Origin: Vibrio pomeroyi
Lineage (GTDB): Bacteria > Pseudomonadota > Gammaproteobacteria > Enterobacterales > Vibrionaceae
Assembly: GCF_024347595.1 (NCBI RefSeq)
Contig: NZ_AP025507.1
Span: 1,860,001 to 1,924,000 of the forward strand
DNA: 64,000 nt
Direction of reading: 5' to 3'
The position numbers and the translations under genes are program-made. This document shows, in pieces, positions 25,714 through 36,402 of this stretch. Under the pieces are notes generated by a model that ran no database searches, was not told where the DNA came from, and saw only the letters and a program-made list of their open reading frames with translations. Position 1 is the first letter of the stretch. Every line of letters starts with the position of its first letter.

Positions 25714-27378
25714 TTATTTCTGAGGAGCTGGCTTAGAGCGGCTTCGAGACGGTTTGTTTGTCGAAGGCTTGCTTCCTGCTGGCTTGTTCGATGACTTGCT
25801 TGGGCCATAGCTGCCACCGTAACCTGACTTCTTAGGTTTACCTGCTGGCTTGCCTGTATTGTTTGACTGACCTGAGCTTTTTGGCTTGCCAGAACCGTTT
25901 GCTTTACCCGCACCGCTTGGCTTGCTCAAAGTACTTTGATTACCGGTTTTGTTCGCAGAGGGCTTATTGCCTGCACTACCGCGCTTGAAGTTGCTGCCGT
26001 TGTTTCTTACAGACTTATCTTCGCCCGCTGCTGCGTTATTTTCGGCAGGTTTCTTACCCGATGTCGGCTTACGCTTTGGCGCAGAACCTGTACCCGGTAC
26101 GTGACGTTTATTCTTGCCTGCTGGCTTGTGACCACGAGCGTTGTCACCAGAACGTTGACCGTCTGCGTGTTCACGTGGTTGTTTCGCTTTCTTCGGCTTC
26201 TTAGGCTTGATTGGACGTGTGTCCAAACGAGACTCTGGCAGCTTGTTTACTGGCGAGAAGCCTTCAAGTTCACGACGCTCTAGCACTTGTTGAATCAGGC
26301 GCTCAATACCGAACAGTTCACCCACTTCATCAGCACAAACTAATGAGATAGCTTTACCCACTTCACCAGCACGGCCTGTACGACCAATACGGTGTACATA
26401 GTCTTCTGATACATGAGGAAGGTCGAAGTTAACCACTTGAGGCAGTTGTGGGATATCGATACCACGTGCTGCGATGTCTGTTGCTACAAGCACTCGAACC
26501 TTACCCGTTTTGAAGTTCTCTAGGGCTTTGGTACGTGCGCCTTGGCTCTTGTTACCGTGAATTGGCGCAGCAGTGATGTCTTGCTCTTCAAGGAAACGAG
26601 CAAGCTTGTTAGCACCGTGTTTTGTTTTGCTGAATACCAACACTTGTCGCCAATCATTGTCTTTGATTAGCTTCGCTAGCATTGCGCTCTTTTTCTTTTT
26701 GTCTACTGGGTAGATGCTTTGCTCAACGGTCTTCGCCGTAGAGTTTGCAGGGCTTACCGAGATCTCTACTGGGTTATTCACCAAACCTTTTGCCAAGCTA
26801 CGGATATCATCAGAGAAGGTCGCAGAGAACAGTAGGTTCTGACGTTTCTTAGGCAAGAAAGCCAAGATCTTACGGATGTCACGGATGAAACCCATGTCTA
26901 GCATACGGTCCGCTTCATCTAGCACTAGGATCTCTAGTTGATCGAAACGCACTGCATTTTGATTGTATAGGTCAAGTAGACGACCCGGTGTTGCCACTAG
27001 CACATCACTACCTTTACGCAATTTTTGCATCTGAGGGTTAATTTTCACGCCACCAAACACAACGGTAGAAGTAAGAGGTAAGTTAATACCGTACTTCACT
27101 ACACTGCCATTCACCTGCGCAGCAAGTTCACGAGTTGGAGTTAACACAAGTGCACGAACTTGATTCTGACGTACGCGAGTGCCTTTTGATAAGATTTCAA
27201 GAATAGGTAGCGTGAAGCCTGCAGTTTTACCTGTACCTGTTTGAGCAGCGGCCATTACATCTTTGCCCGTTAGGACAGCTGGTACGGCTTTCTCTTGGAT
27301 TGGTGATGGCTTATCGTAACCTTGTGCTTCAATAGCTTTAAGGATCGGTTCAGAAAGGCCAAGGGAGGTAAAACTCAT
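25714..27378 (-). CDS. rhlE: DEAD-box ATP-dependent RNA helicase RhlE
   Basis: Cytosolic RNA helicase of 554 residues. The N terminus has the RhlE-type Q motif ([14 protein letters not shown]). Motif I is AAQTGTGKT, motif II DEAD, motif III SAT, and motif [12 protein letters not shown]. After about residue 385 the tail is low-complexity, rich in Lys, Pro, Gly, Ser and Asn, as in many RhlE proteins that act in ribosome assembly or RNA decay. The tail is unusually long, about 165 residues. The gene stands alone between a GGDEF gene and the qrr locus. Confidence 0.93.
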   Translation of the reverse strand: MSFTSLGLSEPILKAIEAQGYDKPSPIQEKAVPAVLTGKDVMAAAQTGTGKTAGFTLPILEILSKGTRVRQNQVRALVLTPTRELAAQVNGSVVKYGINLPLTSTVVFGGVKINPQMQKLRKGSDVLVATPGRLLDLYNQNAVRFDQLEILVLDEADRMLDMGFIRDIRKILAFLPKKRQNLLFSATFSDDIRSLAKGLVNNPVEISVSPANSTAKTVEQSIYPVDKKKKSAMLAKLIKDNDWRQVLVFSKTKHGANKLARFLEEQDITAAPIHGNKSQGARTKALENFKTGKVRVLVATDIAARGIDIPQLPQVVNFDLPHVSEDYVHRIGRTGRAGEVGKAISLVCADEVGELFGIERLIQQVLERRELEGFSPVNKLPESRLDTRPIKPKKPKKAKQPREHADGQRSGDNARGHKPAGKNKRHVPGTGSAPKRKPTSGKKPAENNAAAGEDKSVRNNGSNFKRGSAGNKPSANKTGNQSTLSKPSGAGKANGSGKPKSSGQSNNTGKPAGKPKKSGYGGSYGPSKSSNKPAGSKPSTNKPSRSRSKPAPQK

Positions 27379-27528
27379 AGATTATTTTCTCAGTTGAATA
27401 ACATTTAGTATGAGCAACACCGTAAAAATGGCGTTGCTACAGCTTTTGCTGATCAGATGATTGATACGGAGCAAAGCGCGGTATTCTGAGGCTTTTCCCC
27501 ACATTCAGCAACTAAATTCTAATCGCAA

Positions 27529-28896
27529 CTAAGATTCTGTCGAGGTAATCTGACGCTTCTGCTCGTACATTTTTTCATCAGCGGCTTTTAAAAGGCCATC
27601 CACATCGTTGAAGCTGTCGTTATAAACAACCCAACCCACACTGATTCTGAGATAAATAGAATGCGTTTCATAAACCACAGGCGTTTCGCAGATCGCGCCT
27701 TGCAGTTTATTGGTAATCGATGCCACATGTTCTTCATCAATAATGCGCGGCAACAGAACGAGAAATTCATCCCCGCCCATCCTCGCGACAATATCTGAGG
27801 TACGCAGCTTGCTCTTGATTCGTTTAGCACACTCAATCAAGACTTTGTCACCTGCGGCGTGACCATAGGTATCATTGATGGCCTTAAAAGCATCTAGGTC
27901 AATGTTAACCACCGCAAAGGTTTTGGTTTTCTGCTTTTGTACCGTTTTGAACGCTTGCTTGAGGCTGTACATGAAGTAACGGCGATTAGGTAGCATCGTC
28001 AACTCATCATGCATTGAACGGCTATCCGCAATGCGATAGAGCCTGTAAATCATGATGTAAGCAACCGCTAGAATCAGCATTAGGGTGTAACCCACCAGCC
28101 TCACTCCATGAACACGATACCAAGGCACATCCATTAGCACATGTTCATTACCCGACAACGCAAGGTACCAGCCACCATAAGGGAAGCTCACCTGCTCTGT
28201 CGTAAACGCATTGGAGAAGACACTGGGCTTGCCATAGAAAACATCGCCCTCTTTACCGGCACTGTTGGTTCCACGTATTGCCAATTCGTATTTTTTCTCA
28301 ATCTTGCCAATACCCACATCTTTCAGAAGCGCATCGAGATCAATCACGGCACTCGATACGCCCCAATAGTCTTGATTAAAGGGAGGATCTCTAAAGATAG
28401 GCGTACGCGTAATCAAGGCTTGACCACCTTGAAACAGGTCAAATGGCCCCGCGATAAAGGTATTGCCGATGTTGCGTGCGATCTCTACCGACTCCCATTG
28501 GCTTGGGTGGTCACGGTAATCAATCCCGAGGATCTGCTCATTGCCTTCCATTGGATAAACGAAATTAAGTACATCGTTTTCAGCAAGGCCAATCAAGCGA
28601 ATATGGAAGCCGTCACGGATAATGTTTTGAGCAATTTGATCCCAGCTCTTTTGATCTCCATTGGGGTTAATGGTCACAAGAGTCGAGAAATTATTGAGGA
28701 TATACATGTCCGACACGATCGTCGCTTCTATGCGGGATCGAATAATCGAGAGCTGCTTTTTTGCCTCAGAATAGGATTCATTTTTAAGATAGGTTAATTC
28801 CTTGGCGTGAAAAAACTCGATAGCACTCACTACCACTAGGAAAAACAACAAAGATAATAATTTGGCAGGCAATTGCTTGCTAGAACCACTTGGCAT
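27529..28896 (-). CDS. Membrane diguanylate cyclase with CHASE sensor domain
   Basis: The 455-residue protein has an N-terminal membrane helix (about 10-28). A periplasmic CHASE-type domain follows (about 40-240, with INPNGDQKSWDQIAQ, NEQILGIDYRDHPSQ and GPFDLFQGGQALITRTPIF), then a second helix (about 265-285) and a GGDEF domain. The active sequence is ARMGGDEF. RTSD nine residues before GGDEF is an intact inhibitory RxxD site, so product feedback is likely. It should make c-di-GMP in response to a small extracytoplasmic ligand, unknown. Confidence 0.88.
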   Translation of the reverse strand: MPSGSSKQLPAKLLSLLFFLVVVSAIEFFHAKELTYLKNESYSEAKKQLSIIRSRIEATIVSDMYILNNFSTLVTINPNGDQKSWDQIAQNIIRDGFHIRLIGLAENDVLNFVYPMEGNEQILGIDYRDHPSQWESVEIARNIGNTFIAGPFDLFQGGQALITRTPIFRDPPFNQDYWGVSSAVIDLDALLKDVGIGKIEKKYELAIRGTNSAGKEGDVFYGKPSVFSNAFTTEQVSFPYGGWYLALSGNEHVLMDVPWYRVHGVRLVGYTLMLILAVAYIMIYRLYRIADSRSMHDELTMLPNRRYFMYSLKQAFKTVQKQKTKTFAVVNIDLDAFKAINDTYGHAAGDKVLIECAKRIKSKLRTSDIVARMGGDEFLVLLPRIIDEEHVASITNKLQGAICETPVVYETHSIYLRISVGWVVYNDSFNDVDGLLKAADEKMYEQKRQITSTES

Positions 28897-29182
28897 TCAC
28901 GAACCTCTAACACTTTTGTTCTGTTTACTGCCTTAAATCGGCTCATTTCTGGCTAATTCTTTCAGTATGCCGACAAGCAGTTAAAAATCCACACTTTGCG
29001 TTGGGTCTCATTTCATTATTGAGCGATTCATCACTTCACTGTGAGTTAACTACACTGATTAATAAATCAAAAAACCTTAATGAACCTTTTAAAGCTTACA
29101 TTGTATTGACCCAAACCTTACATTAAAGGATTCATCAGTGTTATTTTATACTTACAATTAATCAGCTTGGTACCTTACAAAC

Positions 29183-30385
29183 ATGAAGCTAAAAACTCTC
29201 ACTCTGTGCACTTTGTTATCTGCCTCCGTCGCAGCAGCGTTTCAAGTACAAGCGACTTCTGACGAGCAACAGACTGTTAACGTACAAGAGCGTGTTAACA
29301 TACAAGAGAACAAACTAGCAAAAATCGTACCAAATGTTCAATCACAAGCTGATTCTCTCTACTCTCAAGAACAATCTTTCAAACAATCCGCCGATTTGAT
29401 TCGCACTACCTACGAAAGCCAACTCTTCACCCTCCCAGCCTTCAAAGAGGGTCACTATGGTTTGCGTATGTATCGACAAACATTAGACGACAAATATTCT
29501 GCCGCGGTGTGGAGTGATATGGCGCGTGTATCAAGCAAGCTCAGCCGCCTATCGAATGATGTTCATACCATGGAACAAATCGTACTGTACTCAGAGAAAC
29601 GCGTGGCTTCTTATGTGGGTGACGACGATGAACGCAGTATTCGACGCTACAACATCACCAAGCACATGCCTGAATATCTGTACCTCGGTGTCGACCTGCT
29701 AGGTTCTATGGCGCGCGCGAACGAATACGGCTTGGAACACAAAAACGATGCCAAACTGCGTGAAATCATTCGTCGTTATGACTTCTCTCGCTACGTAACC
29801 AATGAAGACATGGTGAAAGCGTGGGCCGCTCAGCTTGCGAATCAAGTGTACTGGCTACGTCAGTTGGGTGAACAAGATGTGGTTGATGAGTTCGTTGATA
29901 CCTTCAAAAAAGCGTACCCAGACGACAAAGACAAGAAGCTCTCAAGTCAGCAATATGGTAATAAAATCTATGGCATGACACATGTGATCTTCGGTGATTC
30001 GGAATACTACCAACACCAAGTAAGCGAGCAAGAGCACCAATGGATCTACGATTACTTTAGAGAAAACATCGATACCATTCTGCTGCGTGCAAAAGAAGAT
30101 GTAATCGCAGAGGTTGGATTAACCTTCCTACTTGCAGGTCTAGAAGATGACCCTGTTGTCGAGAAAACTCGACTCGCTATCCAAGCGTCCATCGACAAGA
30201 AACACGGGATGATCCCGTCTATCACTGGTGATTTTGATCTTGAGTACGGCGAACATCGCAACGTATTGGCAATCATGCTGCTTGATTGGCAACAGGTGAA
30301 CGAAGCGCCAACGTTCAAGGGCAACCCAAAAGTGTTTAAGACGATTCCTTACGGGCTCATTGAAAACCAGCCATTGAGTAAATAG
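29183..30385 (+). CDS. Exported DUF3541-type protein
   Basis: The 400-residue protein has a Sec signal peptide (residues 1-24, cleavage near AFQVQA-TS). The mature part is helical and resembles the DUF3541 family of Vibrionaceae and related bacteria; I assign it from overall character and it has no known activity. Repeated helical hairpins (about 80-390) and conserved-looking acidic or aromatic residues such as GHYGLRMYRQ and GDFDLEYGEHRN recall alpha/alpha-barrel folds. The start lacks a clear ribosome site. A bidirectional terminator follows. Confidence 0.65.
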   Translation: MKLKTLTLCTLLSASVAAAFQVQATSDEQQTVNVQERVNIQENKLAKIVPNVQSQADSLYSQEQSFKQSADLIRTTYESQLFTLPAFKEGHYGLRMYRQTLDDKYSAAVWSDMARVSSKLSRLSNDVHTMEQIVLYSEKRVASYVGDDDERSIRRYNITKHMPEYLYLGVDLLGSMARANEYGLEHKNDAKLREIIRRYDFSRYVTNEDMVKAWAAQLANQVYWLRQLGEQDVVDEFVDTFKKAYPDDKDKKLSSQQYGNKIYGMTHVIFGDSEYYQHQVSEQEHQWIYDYFRENIDTILLRAKEDVIAEVGLTFLLAGLEDDPVVEKTRLAIQASIDKKHGMIPSITGDFDLEYGEHRNVLAIMLLDWQQVNEAPTFKGNPKVFKTIPYGLIENQPLSK

Positions 30386-30412
30386 AAACTCCAAGGTTTA
30401 CCTACAGAATCT

Positions 30413-30448
30413 AAAAAGCCGCACCCCTTTCGAGGTCTGCGGCTTTTT
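30413..30448. terminator. Bidirectional terminator
   Basis: AAAAAGCCGCA and TGCGGCTTTTT form an 11-base perfect stem around a 14-base loop. It lies between the convergent DUF3541 and methyltransferase genes. Confidence 0.85.
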
Positions 30449-30494
30449 AATGTCTGTTACGTTCCTACGACATCAATCCAAGAATAGCCGTTCA

Positions 30495-31112
30495 TCAAGC
30501 TTCAGAGACGGCTTTGTTCATCACTATCGTGAAATCGCCTTCTGTGTAACCTTCTATCAAGGAGACATCGTCACACAGCGTTTTACAGAAGCGATAAACA
30601 CCTTGAGGGTGATAACTCATCAAGGTATTGCGCGAAGGATATTGGCTTGAATTGAGCAGATTAAAAATTACCGTCTGATTCGCTAGCCCAAACATACGAG
30701 TAATCATGTTGGTCAGATAATCAGAATCACGAGAGATGTAGTTCAGTGAACCACTGGCGATAACCACATCATGCGTTTCTAGGTTCATCTTACTCATGTC
30801 ACCCGCAATAAACTTGCAGCGAGCTTCGGTGTAGTTTTGCTTGGCCTTTTTAAGAAAATCAGCGTGCTGGTCAACGCCTGTGTATGATTGAATGCGATAG
30901 ATACTGTCGAGTAGTTCAAACAACTCTCCATAACCACAACCCAAATCCAAAACACTCTTCTTTTCAAAGTCAGCCGAGCGCGCAATGACTTCGAAGCGAC
31001 ACAGTTGACTCTCTTCGTTAGTCCAACCTAAAGCTTTAGCATTATCGCCGTTCGAGCGGTTTGTTTGCTTTCGGTGATACCAATACACCTTAAAGCGATC
31101 ACGCCAGTGCAT
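30495..31112 (-). CDS. Class I SAM-dependent methyltransferase
   Basis: The 205-residue cytosolic protein has the SAM-binding motif VLDLGCGYGELFELL, followed by an acidic YTGVDQH at motif II. The ATG at 31112 overlaps the stop of the kinase gene upstream by one base (TAATG), which makes coupled translation likely and fixes the start. A GTG at 31130 would lie inside the kinase gene. The substrate is unknown. Its coupling to a two-component system after an RND pump is unusual. It may have nothing to do with efflux beyond cotranscription. Confidence 0.82.
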   Translation of the reverse strand: MHWRDRFKVYWYHRKQTNRSNGDNAKALGWTNEESQLCRFEVIARSADFEKKSVLDLGCGYGELFELLDSIYRIQSYTGVDQHADFLKKAKQNYTEARCKFIAGDMSKMNLETHDVVIASGSLNYISRDSDYLTNMITRMFGLANQTVIFNLLNSSQYPSRNTLMSYHPQGVYRFCKTLCDDVSLIEGYTEGDFTIVMNKAVSEA

Positions 31113-32365
31113 TATGAGAAATCTACCCACACTTCACGACCACCAGCTAACTCTTGGTTGTGATATTGCCATTGATATTGCGCGAGCAGTTTCTCTGTTA
31201 ACTCTAGCCCTAGACCAAAACCAAGATTATTATCTTCTACCGTGCCGTCGGTGTTGTGGTTAACAATGGTGACTTTTGAACCGACTTGAACCATATCCAC
31301 AGTACCGCTTCCTGTGTGTTGGAAGGCATTACGAATCAAGTTAGTTAATACGATTCGAGTGAGCCCGACTGGCAACTGGCACTGTGTGTCATCGCTTTCA
31401 AGATTCACGACCACAGCCTTTCCATTCAATAGATAGGTTAGGTCCTGGTTTATCTGTTGCAGCATATCGCCAAGATGTGTGTTTTGCAGAGGCAGGTCTT
31501 TGTCTTGTTGTCGAGTTAACCACAGCAAGGTCTCTGTCAGGTCTGTCATGGTGAAACCTGCACGCTTGATTCGGTCTATGACTTCAAGCTGCTTTTCTGG
31601 GCTCTTGCCTTTTTGAATCAACTTCTCTAACAGTTCACTGTTGGTTCTTGTTACCGCGATGGGGGTGCGTAACTCATGGCTTGCGTAACCTAAGAACTTC
31701 TGCTCTCGTTCTAAGCTGCTTTGAACCGAACTTAAGCTGTCACGAATGATGTTAGCCAAGGTGTTCAGCTCACTGAAATGAAAATCAGGAGTCGGTTCAC
31801 TCAGGTTATCTTTGTCTAGTGACTTAGCCCAATTCTTTAATTGTTCTACAGGCGATGCCACCTTACGTAATACCAGAATCAGAATAACAACGAACAGCGC
31901 AATCGCGCCTAATGCGGTCAAAAAGATCGTCACAAAGTGCGGAAGCCCTTCTTCGTTTTTGAAGGGATCGTGTTTTTGACTAAACACCGCGGAAACATAA
32001 CGAACCTCATCTCCTTTCATCACCTTCATGGCGAAGTACCCTTCCTCTGGCGGTGAGAATATGGATTTCCCAATGACCAATTTTGTGATGAGGTCGAATT
32101 GGAGTTCGTTCTGCTTAAGGTTGTTCTGGATGCTTTGTGGTAGATCGCTCCATTGCGTCGCTACAGTAAATTCTTGATTGTTCATCGGTTTGCCCGGTTT
32201 CACCGCGTCTTGCTGAGCTTGAGCAATCATAGAACCACGCATCGCGATATCCATACCCGAGACAAAGTATTTTACGCTCAATGCAGACAGAACCAGAATC
32301 GTCGTGACACCTGTAACCAGAATCGCCAATAAAACGTAGATCCTTAAACTTGGTCTGATCTTCAT
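31112..32365 (-). CDS. Sensor histidine kinase
   Basis: Inner-membrane kinase of 417 residues. Membrane helices lie at about 9-31 and 144-166, enclosing a periplasmic sensor of about 110 residues. A HAMP-like linker precedes the H box ASHELRTPIAV with H230. An N box (IRNAFQHTG) and GFGLGLEL G2 box follow. The first glycine box is divergent. The start overlaps the response-regulator stop by four bases (ATGA). It probably senses an envelope signal controlling the RND pump upstream (inference). Confidence 0.9.
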   Translation of the reverse strand: MKIRPSLRIYVLLAILVTGVTTILVLSALSVKYFVSGMDIAMRGSMIAQAQQDAVKPGKPMNNQEFTVATQWSDLPQSIQNNLKQNELQFDLITKLVIGKSIFSPPEEGYFAMKVMKGDEVRYVSAVFSQKHDPFKNEEGLPHFVTIFLTALGAIALFVVILILVLRKVASPVEQLKNWAKSLDKDNLSEPTPDFHFSELNTLANIIRDSLSSVQSSLEREQKFLGYASHELRTPIAVTRTNSELLEKLIQKGKSPEKQLEVIDRIKRAGFTMTDLTETLLWLTRQQDKDLPLQNTHLGDMLQQINQDLTYLLNGKAVVVNLESDDTQCQLPVGLTRIVLTNLIRNAFQHTGSGTVDMVQVGSKVTIVNHNTDGTVEDNNLGFGLGLELTEKLLAQYQWQYHNQELAGGREVWVDFS

Positions 32366-33075
32366 TCTTGTCGTAACTCCTTAATCGCAAAGCCTTTGCC
32401 CGCAATGGTGTGCAGCAGCTTATTATCTTGTTCAGCATCGACTTGTTTACGCAGGTTGAAGATATGCACTTTTAAGCTATTGCTGTCGGGTTGATCGTCG
32501 CCCCACACGCCCTGCATGATCGTCTCTCGTGAAACAGGATTAGGGCTAGAACGCATCAACACCTCTAAGATTTTGAGCGCTGTTGGGGAAAGCTTGAGAG
32601 GTGAGTTCGCACGATAAGCTTGATGTTGCTTAAGGTCGATCTCCAAATCACTCACCGATAAGCGGCTCACCTGACCACTGCGTCGCTTTGCCAATACTTG
32701 CGCTCGAACAATCAGCTCTTCCATTGCAAATGGTTTGATCAAGTAGTCATCGGCTCCCTTTGAAAAACCCGTCAACTTATCATCAAGCGTATCACGCGCC
32801 GTCAGCATCAATACGGGTGTATCGATACCCTGTGCTCGTAAGTTTTCACACACCTGCAAGCCATTCATTTTTGGCAAGTTGAGATCGAGTATCACCGCAT
32901 CATAGCGGTTGGTTTCGATAAGGTTGAGTCCAGCTAGACCATTCGCTGCGTGATCGCACTGAATGTCTTCTAAATCGAGGTAATCGATAACAGCCCTCGC
33001 CAAATCGAGGTCGTCTTCAACCAATAGCAATTGAAGCTTATCTGTGAGTTTATTAGTGACGGGTTCTGCCATCAT
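32362..33075 (-). CDS. OmpR-family response regulator
   Basis: The 237-residue protein has a receiver domain, phosphoacceptor D64 in VILDLNLPKMNG, and a C-terminal OmpR-type winged helix (about 140-235, with SLKVHIFNLRKQV and TIAGKGFAI). GAGG precedes the double ATG. It pairs with the kinase by a four-base overlap. It begins 136 bases after the RND gene on the same strand, either as part of that operon or with its own promoter. Confidence 0.92.
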   Translation of the reverse strand: MMAEPVTNKLTDKLQLLLVEDDLDLARAVIDYLDLEDIQCDHAANGLAGLNLIETNRYDAVILDLNLPKMNGLQVCENLRAQGIDTPVLMLTARDTLDDKLTGFSKGADDYLIKPFAMEELIVRAQVLAKRRSGQVSRLSVSDLEIDLKQHQAYRANSPLKLSPTALKILEVLMRSSPNPVSRETIMQGVWGDDQPDSNSLKVHIFNLRKQVDAEQDNKLLHTIAGKGFAIKELRQE

Positions 33076-33211
33076 GACGACCTCTATTGTTAGTTGTATT
33101 GTGGCTTGTTATGCAGTGAACTTTAATATCTTGTTTAGTAACGAACCTAGACCGATGTAGCAGAGACTCACTCAGCAATCATCAGCCTAGATATCATTAG
33201 CTTAGCCATTG

Positions 33212-36200
33212 TTAAGCTGTTTGTTCAACGCCTTTGACTCGATTTGTGACTTTAAGAATCAGAGACTTAATCTCACACTGAATCATTAACAATGCTGGTG
33301 TCAGAATCAGTGTAATAAACGTCGCAAACAAAATACCGTAGCCTAATGCCGCTGCCGCAGGAATCAGGAATTGAGCCTGCAAAGACGTTTCACTTAACAA
33401 TGGCGTCAAACCTGCGAACGTCGTCACCGATGTAAGTAATACGGCTCTCAGTCGGCCTGAACACGCTTCAACAATTGCATCGTGAACCGATTTACCCTTT
33501 TCTTTGATTAACTCGTTAAAACGAGAAACCAACAACAAGCTGTCATTCACCACCACACCGCTCAACGCGAGAATACCGTTTAACGATAGGATACTGATTG
33601 TTAAGTCATTCCACCAGTGTCCTAGGATTGCGCCAACAATACCAAATGGAATCGCCGTCATGATGATCACCGGCTGTATATAAGACTTCAGCGGGATAGC
33701 AAGCAGTGTGTAAATCGCAATCATAGCGAGCACAAACATACTCATCATCGAGCTAGCCGTCTCTTCTTGCTCTTCCGTTTCGCCTGCAAAATCGACCGTT
33801 AATCCCGGGTACTGCGCTTCTAGATCCGGTACTAATGTGTCTTGTAGCTGACGAACAAGCTCTGCCGGCGCAACTACATCTTTATCCAATACAGCACTAA
33901 TATAAACCGCTCGCAGGCTATCAATGCGTGTAATCTCTGAGACTTGGTAATCTGAATGTACTTCAGCAACCGTACTCAAAGGCACCACGGTACCGTCGTT
34001 GGTTCTCACACTTGATTGCTTGATATCCGCAATGGTTTGGCGATCCGACTCCGGGTAACGAACTCGAACTTTCACCTCATCTTTACCACGTTGGAATTGC
34101 TGAACAATGTCACCACCAAACGCCTGTAATACTTGCTGTGAAAGACTTGCAGTATCAAACCCTAATGCTCGGCCTTGTTGTGTTAATTCAAAGCGATACT
34201 GAGGTTCACCAAGGTCCAAGTTGTGGTCAATGCCACTCACACCGTCGATGGTTTGCAGTTTGGCTAAGAACTCATTGCCCGCAGCCGTTACTGATTCTTC
34301 ATTCCACGCTTTCAGTTCTACTTTGAAGTTGTCGACCATCTCCATTTTAGACAAGACTTTCAACTTCTTAACGCCTTCCATTTGGCCAACTGTTTCTTCC
34401 CATAAATCTGCAAATTCATTGGATGTGTAAACACTGTCGCTGTCGAGCTCAATTCTTACCTGCCCCGAATCATCAGCATCGGCGATAACCTGAAGGCTAA
34501 GCAATTCAGATGGTTCACCTTGAGCACCGTATTGAGATCTCAGTGTTTCATCGGTTTGTTTTGCTGCCGCTTCAAGCACCAACAAGTTCTGCTGTGTTTG
34601 ACCAAAGCTGGCATCGTTTTGCATCGACATATCGGCTGTCACTGTGTCGCCCGGCATATCAGGGAAGAACGCCACACGAACCGCCCCCGTCATTGGTAAT
34701 CCTGCTACTAAGATTAGTAGCGACAAGAAAACCATCACCACGGCATAACGCAGTTTCAGCGCCCATTCAATCACAGGGCAGTAGATGCGCTTATTAAACC
34801 AACCTAAACCAGTATCGGCAGCGTGTTGAACGCGAGCCCACAGCCCCTTTTTGTCACTGCGCTTGGTATTAATGTGTGCAAGGTGCGATGGCAGGATGAA
34901 TTTAGACTCAACCAAAGAAAGTAACAAACAGATGGTCACGACCGTGCCGAATTGAGCGTAAATCTGCCCCATTTTGCCTTCAACATTAGCGAGAGCTAAG
35001 AAGGCAACGACGGTCGTTAACACACCAAATATGGTCGGTGACGCCACCTTCATAGTGCCTCGAATGGTACTGCCTATCGAGTCGCCTTCTTCTTTGCGCG
35101 TGGAGTAGATACTTTCCCCGACCACCACAGCATCATCGACCACTATCCCGAGCGCCATAATGAAACCAAAGGTGGTCATTTCATTGATGGTTAACCCTAT
35201 AAAGGTGTCGGTCATGAAGAACATGGTGCCAAAAAAGACAAACGGTAAGCCCGCTGCTACCCAGAAAGCGACACGCACGTTAAGGAACACTGCTAACACG
35301 ATGAATACCAAAGCGATACCGGTGAGCGCGTTCTTCACCAACAGGCTCAAACGGTCTTTGATCATAGTACTTTTGTCGTACCAAGTTTCGATTTCGACAT
35401 CGCTAGGTAGCATGTTGCTGTTTTCCCAACGATCTACCACTTTCTTTACTTGCTCAACAATGCTGACGACGTCTCCGTATTCATCCATTACAATCTGAAT
35501 CGCCATCGCATTCTGTTGGTTATAACGAGACAGCATGAAGGTATCGTCGGCAAACATGTCTTCGACGTTGGCAATGTCACCCAGTGTAATTTGAGTGCCA
35601 TCAGTGGTCGTCATCACCGGAATTGCATTGAAATCTTGGATCTCATACGCCTGTTCCGACACCTTCAAACGAACCGTTTTTTCACCGTTGCGAAGGCTAG
35701 TAGAGATTGCAGCAGAAGATTCAGCATTGATCGCTTCTGAAACGTCAGTCAGAGTTAAACCGTAAGCTTGTAGCTTGTTCTCATCAACCTCGACTGAAAT
35801 CATAGGATCAGCCTTGGCCTTGATTTCCAGATCGCGAATCGAAGACTGACTCAGTAAATCCGACTTAAGTTGCTCGGCTAAGCTTTGAAGCGTTGCTCTG
35901 TCTGCATCCCCATAAAGCTGTACCCATAAGGCGTGATCTTGCATACGAGCCTTATCGATCACTGGATTATCAGCACCTGCAGGTAGGTTATTGATCGCAT
36001 CAACCTTGGTTTTCACGTCGGCTAATAGGGTATCAAGATCGTAAGTGCTCGTTTTCTCAATCGAAACATGGCTACCGTTGGCGTCAGAAGTCGACGTGAT
36101 GCGCTTAATGCCCGGAACGGTTTCTAACGCATCTTCGATCTTAATTGCGAGGCCTTCTTCCGCCTGAACAGGATCGCCACTGTCATAGGTCACCGACACT

Positions 36201-36400
36201 GTTACTACATCAGGTTCAAGGCTTGGAAATGCTTCTTTACGCAATGAGTTAAGTGATAACAGGCCAATGATGATCACGCCCACTAACAGTAAGTTCGCCG
36301 CCACCGAGTTATTCGCGAACCATGCGATAGCGCCAGTATGTGGCTTGCTCGGCGTCTGGTTACTGCTCACTTGATTATTAGGTTTCAAATCATGAGACAT
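33212..36400 (-). CDS. RND efflux pump inner-membrane transporter (AcrB/MexF-type HAE family)
   Basis: Proton-driven transporter of 1062 residues with 12 membrane segments and two large periplasmic loops. The family features GIVVDDAVVVGESI (TM4 acids) and SLNGILALSGVVVNDSLLLVSRFNEL (C-terminal half) are clear. It starts 2 bases after the adaptor stop and completes a tripartite pump with the adaptor and outer-membrane factor. Substrates (drugs, bile salts, fatty acids, metals) cannot be predicted; absence of CusA-type metal methionines argues for organic substrates, weakly. Confidence 0.93.
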   Translation of the reverse strand: MSHDLKPNNQVSSNQTPSKPHTGAIAWFANNSVAANLLLVGVIIIGLLSLNSLRKEAFPSLEPDVVTVSVTYDSGDPVQAEEGLAIKIEDALETVPGIKRITSTSDANGSHVSIEKTSTYDLDTLLADVKTKVDAINNLPAGADNPVIDKARMQDHALWVQLYGDADRATLQSLAEQLKSDLLSQSSIRDLEIKAKADPMISVEVDENKLQAYGLTLTDVSEAINAESSAAISTSLRNGEKTVRLKVSEQAYEIQDFNAIPVMTTTDGTQITLGDIANVEDMFADDTFMLSRYNQQNAMAIQIVMDEYGDVVSIVEQVKKVVDRWENSNMLPSDVEIETWYDKSTMIKDRLSLLVKNALTGIALVFIVLAVFLNVRVAFWVAAGLPFVFFGTMFFMTDTFIGLTINEMTTFGFIMALGIVVDDAVVVGESIYSTRKEEGDSIGSTIRGTMKVASPTIFGVLTTVVAFLALANVEGKMGQIYAQFGTVVTICLLLSLVESKFILPSHLAHINTKRSDKKGLWARVQHAADTGLGWFNKRIYCPVIEWALKLRYAVVMVFLSLLILVAGLPMTGAVRVAFFPDMPGDTVTADMSMQNDASFGQTQQNLLVLEAAAKQTDETLRSQYGAQGEPSELLSLQVIADADDSGQVRIELDSDSVYTSNEFADLWEETVGQMEGVKKLKVLSKMEMVDNFKVELKAWNEESVTAAGNEFLAKLQTIDGVSGIDHNLDLGEPQYRFELTQQGRALGFDTASLSQQVLQAFGGDIVQQFQRGKDEVKVRVRYPESDRQTIADIKQSSVRTNDGTVVPLSTVAEVHSDYQVSEITRIDSLRAVYISAVLDKDVVAPAELVRQLQDTLVPDLEAQYPGLTVDFAGETEEQEETASSMMSMFVLAMIAIYTLLAIPLKSYIQPVIIMTAIPFGIVGAILGHWWNDLTISILSLNGILALSGVVVNDSLLLVSRFNELIKEKGKSVHDAIVEACSGRLRAVLLTSVTTFAGLTPLLSETSLQAQFLIPAAAALGYGILFATFITLILTPALLMIQCEIKSLILKVTNRVKGVEQTA

Positions 36401-36402
36401 GA

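Noticed and set aside
28141..28797. 218-codon plus-strand frame inside the CHASE-GGDEF gene
   Set aside because: Mirror frame of a strongly supported minus-strand gene, with no motif of its own.
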